A stretch of DNA of 16,350 bases from Microcaldota archaeon. GTDB taxonomy: Archaea; Micrarchaeota; Micrarchaeia; Micrarchaeales; CABMGC01. The stretch is taken from NCBI GenBank assembly GCA_027449585.1, contig DAIDLJ010000018.1, positions 1 to 16,350 on the forward strand, given 5' to 3'. The notes below the pieces were generated by a model. That model was not told the DNA's origin. It did not search any database and saw only the letters and a list, made by a program, of their open reading frames with translations. This document shows, piece after piece, positions 14,977 through 16,350 of the stretch (the first letter of the stretch is position 1; every line of letters starts with the position of its first letter). The translations under genes were made by a program, and so were the position numbers.

Positions 14977-15380
14977 GCACGTCTCCTCCTAACTTTTTTT
15001 ACCGGAATCATTACCTTGAATAACGCAAGGGCTGTAATTATTGTGAATGCCGCAAGCACAGGCGCTGCCATCTGTCTGTAATATCCTATTGATGCGTACT
15101 GCTCCTTTGCAAGCTGCTCTGCCTTCTGGGCATATATCACTGCGACATTTGGCGAATTTAGATAAAGTGATGAGGCATTTGACAGGTAATTGTAGGAAGC
15201 GGAGAGATTAGGCCGGAATATCAGATAGCCACTCTCGTTTACAAGGTTGACGTAGGCATAGGCCTTTGTAATAGTGCTGTTGGCCTGCTCTATGCTATAA
15301 TTCTGTTTGGATATCTGTGAAGCATGGGTCATAGGAAATAGAAAAACAAACACTACTAAAAGTAAAAATACATACCTCAT
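14973..15380 (-). CDS. Small signal-peptide, C-terminally anchored membrane protein
   Basis: A 135-residue protein with no recognised family. Residues 1-20 are a signal peptide (YVFLLLVVFVFLFPMTHA). About 85 extracellular residues follow, probably helical, with five N-X-S/T sequons and an Ala/Tyr-rich stretch (VIYAQKAEQLAKEQYASIGYY) that could be a helical hairpin. A membrane segment lies at about 104-124, then a strongly basic tail, PVKKVRRRRA. The layout mirrors the larger protein ending at 9917. The ATG has GGGAG three bases upstream. The gene begins 32 bases after the tfb stop and overlaps the malic enzyme start by four bases, so it is translationally coupled to a cytosolic metabolic enzyme, an unexplained pairing. 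Function unknown. Confidence 0.72.
   Translation of the reverse strand: MRYVFLLLVVFVFLFPMTHASQISKQNYSIEQANSTITKAYAYVNLVNESGYLIFRPNLSASYNYLSNASSLYLNSPNVAVIYAQKAEQLAKEQYASIGYYRQMAAPVLAAFTIITALALFKVMIPVKKVRRRRA
14985..14990 (-). promoter_or_regulatory. Ribosome binding site fixing the TTG start of malic enzyme
   Basis: AGGAGG on the minus strand, eight bases before the TTG at 14976, inside the end of the upstream membrane-protein gene. It makes the TTG start credible. Confidence 0.7.
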
Positions 15381-15395
15381 GCTCCCATCCTATGG

Positions 15396-15422
15396 AAATC
15401 TGTAAGTACAGTTTACAGATTT
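15396..15422 (-). repeat. Perfect 10-bp inverted repeat over the tfb stop codon
   Basis: AAATCTGTAA (15396-15405) and TTACAGATTT (15413-15422) are exact reverse complements around a 7-base loop. The arm at 15413 contains the tfb stop. As RNA it forms a 10-bp hairpin between tfb and the next gene; as DNA it could bind a dimeric regulator. There is no long U tract, so it is not a classical terminator. Confidence 0.6.
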
Positions 15423-16345
15423 ACGTCGATGTTAAGCTCCTTCTTGAGCTCCCTGTACCTGTTCCTTATCGTCACTTCGGTTACTCCTGCTACATCGGCG
15501 ACTTCCTTTTGTGTCCTTCGTTCTCCGACAAGTGCACCGGCTATGTATACTGCAGCGGCTGACACTCCAGTTGGGCTCCTTCCGCTCACAAGACCCTTCT
15601 TCATGGCCTGCTTTAGCAGAAGCACCGCCTTCTCCTGAGCGTCTCCGCTAAGCTTGAGCGCCGAGACATATCTTGGAACATAGCTTGATGGGTCCGTGAG
15701 CGGGATCTTTAGATGGAGCTCGTGTGCTATTACTCTAAAGGATCTTCCTATTTCCTTCTTAGGAACTCCAGATACTTGTGCTATTTCATCCAAAGTCCTA
15801 GGCATTCCTGCATCACGGCATGTTGCATAAAGTGCCGCATTCACGACAGTTTCGATAGGTCTTCCTCTTATCAGGTTGTTCTTTACGCATTGCCTATAGA
15901 GAAGCGCTGCCTGTTCCCTTATGTTGTCAGGAAGTCCAAGGTAGCTGGCTACCCTGTTGAGCTCTGGAAGCGCGATCAGGTAGTTCCTCTCGCTGGAACT
16001 GGCGATGCTCGCCCTCTTGTGCCATTTCCTCATCCTGTAGAGCTGCGCCTGCCTCTTCGACGGCAGCTTCGTGCCCCTGATATCCTTGTTATACATATCA
16101 ATTTCAGTGACAAGACCCTTGTTTGGCTTCATGTACTTTATCGGAGCGCCTGTTCTCGCACGCGCATTCCTCTGGTCTGCGTCAAATGCCCTCCATTCAG
16201 GTCCGCTGTCAGTTACATTCTCCTCTATGATGAGGCCGCAGTTGTTGCATACGTACTCTCCCTTCTCGTTATCGAAGATTATGTCGGTGCTCCCACAGCT
16301 TGTACACTTCTTTATTTCTCCCCTTATTACCTTAGGTATCTCCAA
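15413..16345 (-). CDS. tfb: Transcription initiation factor B (TFB, TFIIB homologue)
   Basis: A 310-residue general transcription factor that binds the TBP-TATA complex and BRE DNA and recruits archaeal RNA polymerase. The zinc ribbon has Cys14, Cys17, Cys33 and Cys36 (C-x2-C, x15, C-x2-C). The B-reader region follows with SGPEWRAFD (about 47-55) and RARTGAP. Two cyclin folds cover about 115-205 and 215-300, and the second ends in the BRE-reading helix-turn-helix TQKEVADVAGVTEVTIRNRY. Length is typical (300-320). The start is taken as TTG at 16345, giving a normal 13 residues before the first Cys. The frame is still open at the window edge five bases further on, so the true start could lie outside and its ribosome binding site cannot be seen. 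It heads the minus-strand gene run. Confidence 0.95.
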   Translation of the reverse strand: MEIPKVIRGEIKKCTSCGSTDIIFDNEKGEYVCNNCGLIIEENVTDSGPEWRAFDADQRNARARTGAPIKYMKPNKGLVTEIDMYNKDIRGTKLPSKRQAQLYRMRKWHKRASIASSSERNYLIALPELNRVASYLGLPDNIREQAALLYRQCVKNNLIRGRPIETVVNAALYATCRDAGMPRTLDEIAQVSGVPKKEIGRSFRVIAHELHLKIPLTDPSSYVPRYVSALKLSGDAQEKAVLLLKQAMKKGLVSGRSPTGVSAAAVYIAGALVGERRTQKEVADVAGVTEVTIRNRYRELKKELNIDVNL

Positions 16346-16350
16346 ATGCC

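Noticed and set aside
1..16350. CRISPR arrays, insertion sequences, integrase sites
   Set aside because: No regular spaced repeats, transposase frames or terminal inverted repeats were seen.

Overview
This is archaeal DNA. The evidence is a complete A-type ATP synthase operon, a transcription factor B (TFB) gene, a Dph6-type diphthamide gene, GGTGA-type ribosome binding sites, TTG/GTG starts and TATA-like promoters. The gene content, the small tightly packed genes and several sequon-rich secreted proteins would fit a DPANN lineage such as Micrarchaeota, or another small-genome archaeon. That lineage guess is inference only; no rRNA is present to settle it.

Left edge (1-1536): two visibly AT-rich genes for secreted or membrane-anchored proteins full of N-X-S/T sequons. 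The first is cut by the window edge. A 110-base gap follows, holding a candidate promoter with a perfect 10-bp palindrome and a 10-bp direct repeat of 20-bp period.

Centre (1647-9948): nine ATP synthase genes in the order H-I-K-E-C-F-A-B-D, the order known from methanogens, all on the + strand and touching or nearly touching. Together they encode the catalytic head (A, B), central stalk (C, D, F), peripheral stalks (E, H), stator membrane subunit (I) and c-ring (K). The chain is probably one translationally coupled operon.

Right of this (9917-12282): a sequon-rich membrane-anchored protein that overlaps the end of atpD tail to tail, a divergently transcribed Dph6-type ATP-pyrophosphatase, and a minus-strand nucleotidyltransferase-like gene that abuts dph6 with no spacer. 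A 224-base gap (12283-12506) holds two TATA-centred near-palindromes, then a GC-rich stretch that can fold into two hairpins. I see it as a candidate non-coding RNA locus.

Right end (12507-16345): a minus-strand run of tfb, a small membrane protein, malic enzyme, a PrxQ-type peroxiredoxin and an aquaporin, with gaps or overlaps of 32 bp or less. It looks like one transcription unit joining malate oxidation and NAD(P)H supply, peroxide removal and a channel with a plant-TIP-like selectivity filter. A perfect 10-bp inverted repeat covers the tfb stop codon and may separate tfb from the metabolic genes. I see no mobile element, CRISPR array, tRNA or rRNA.
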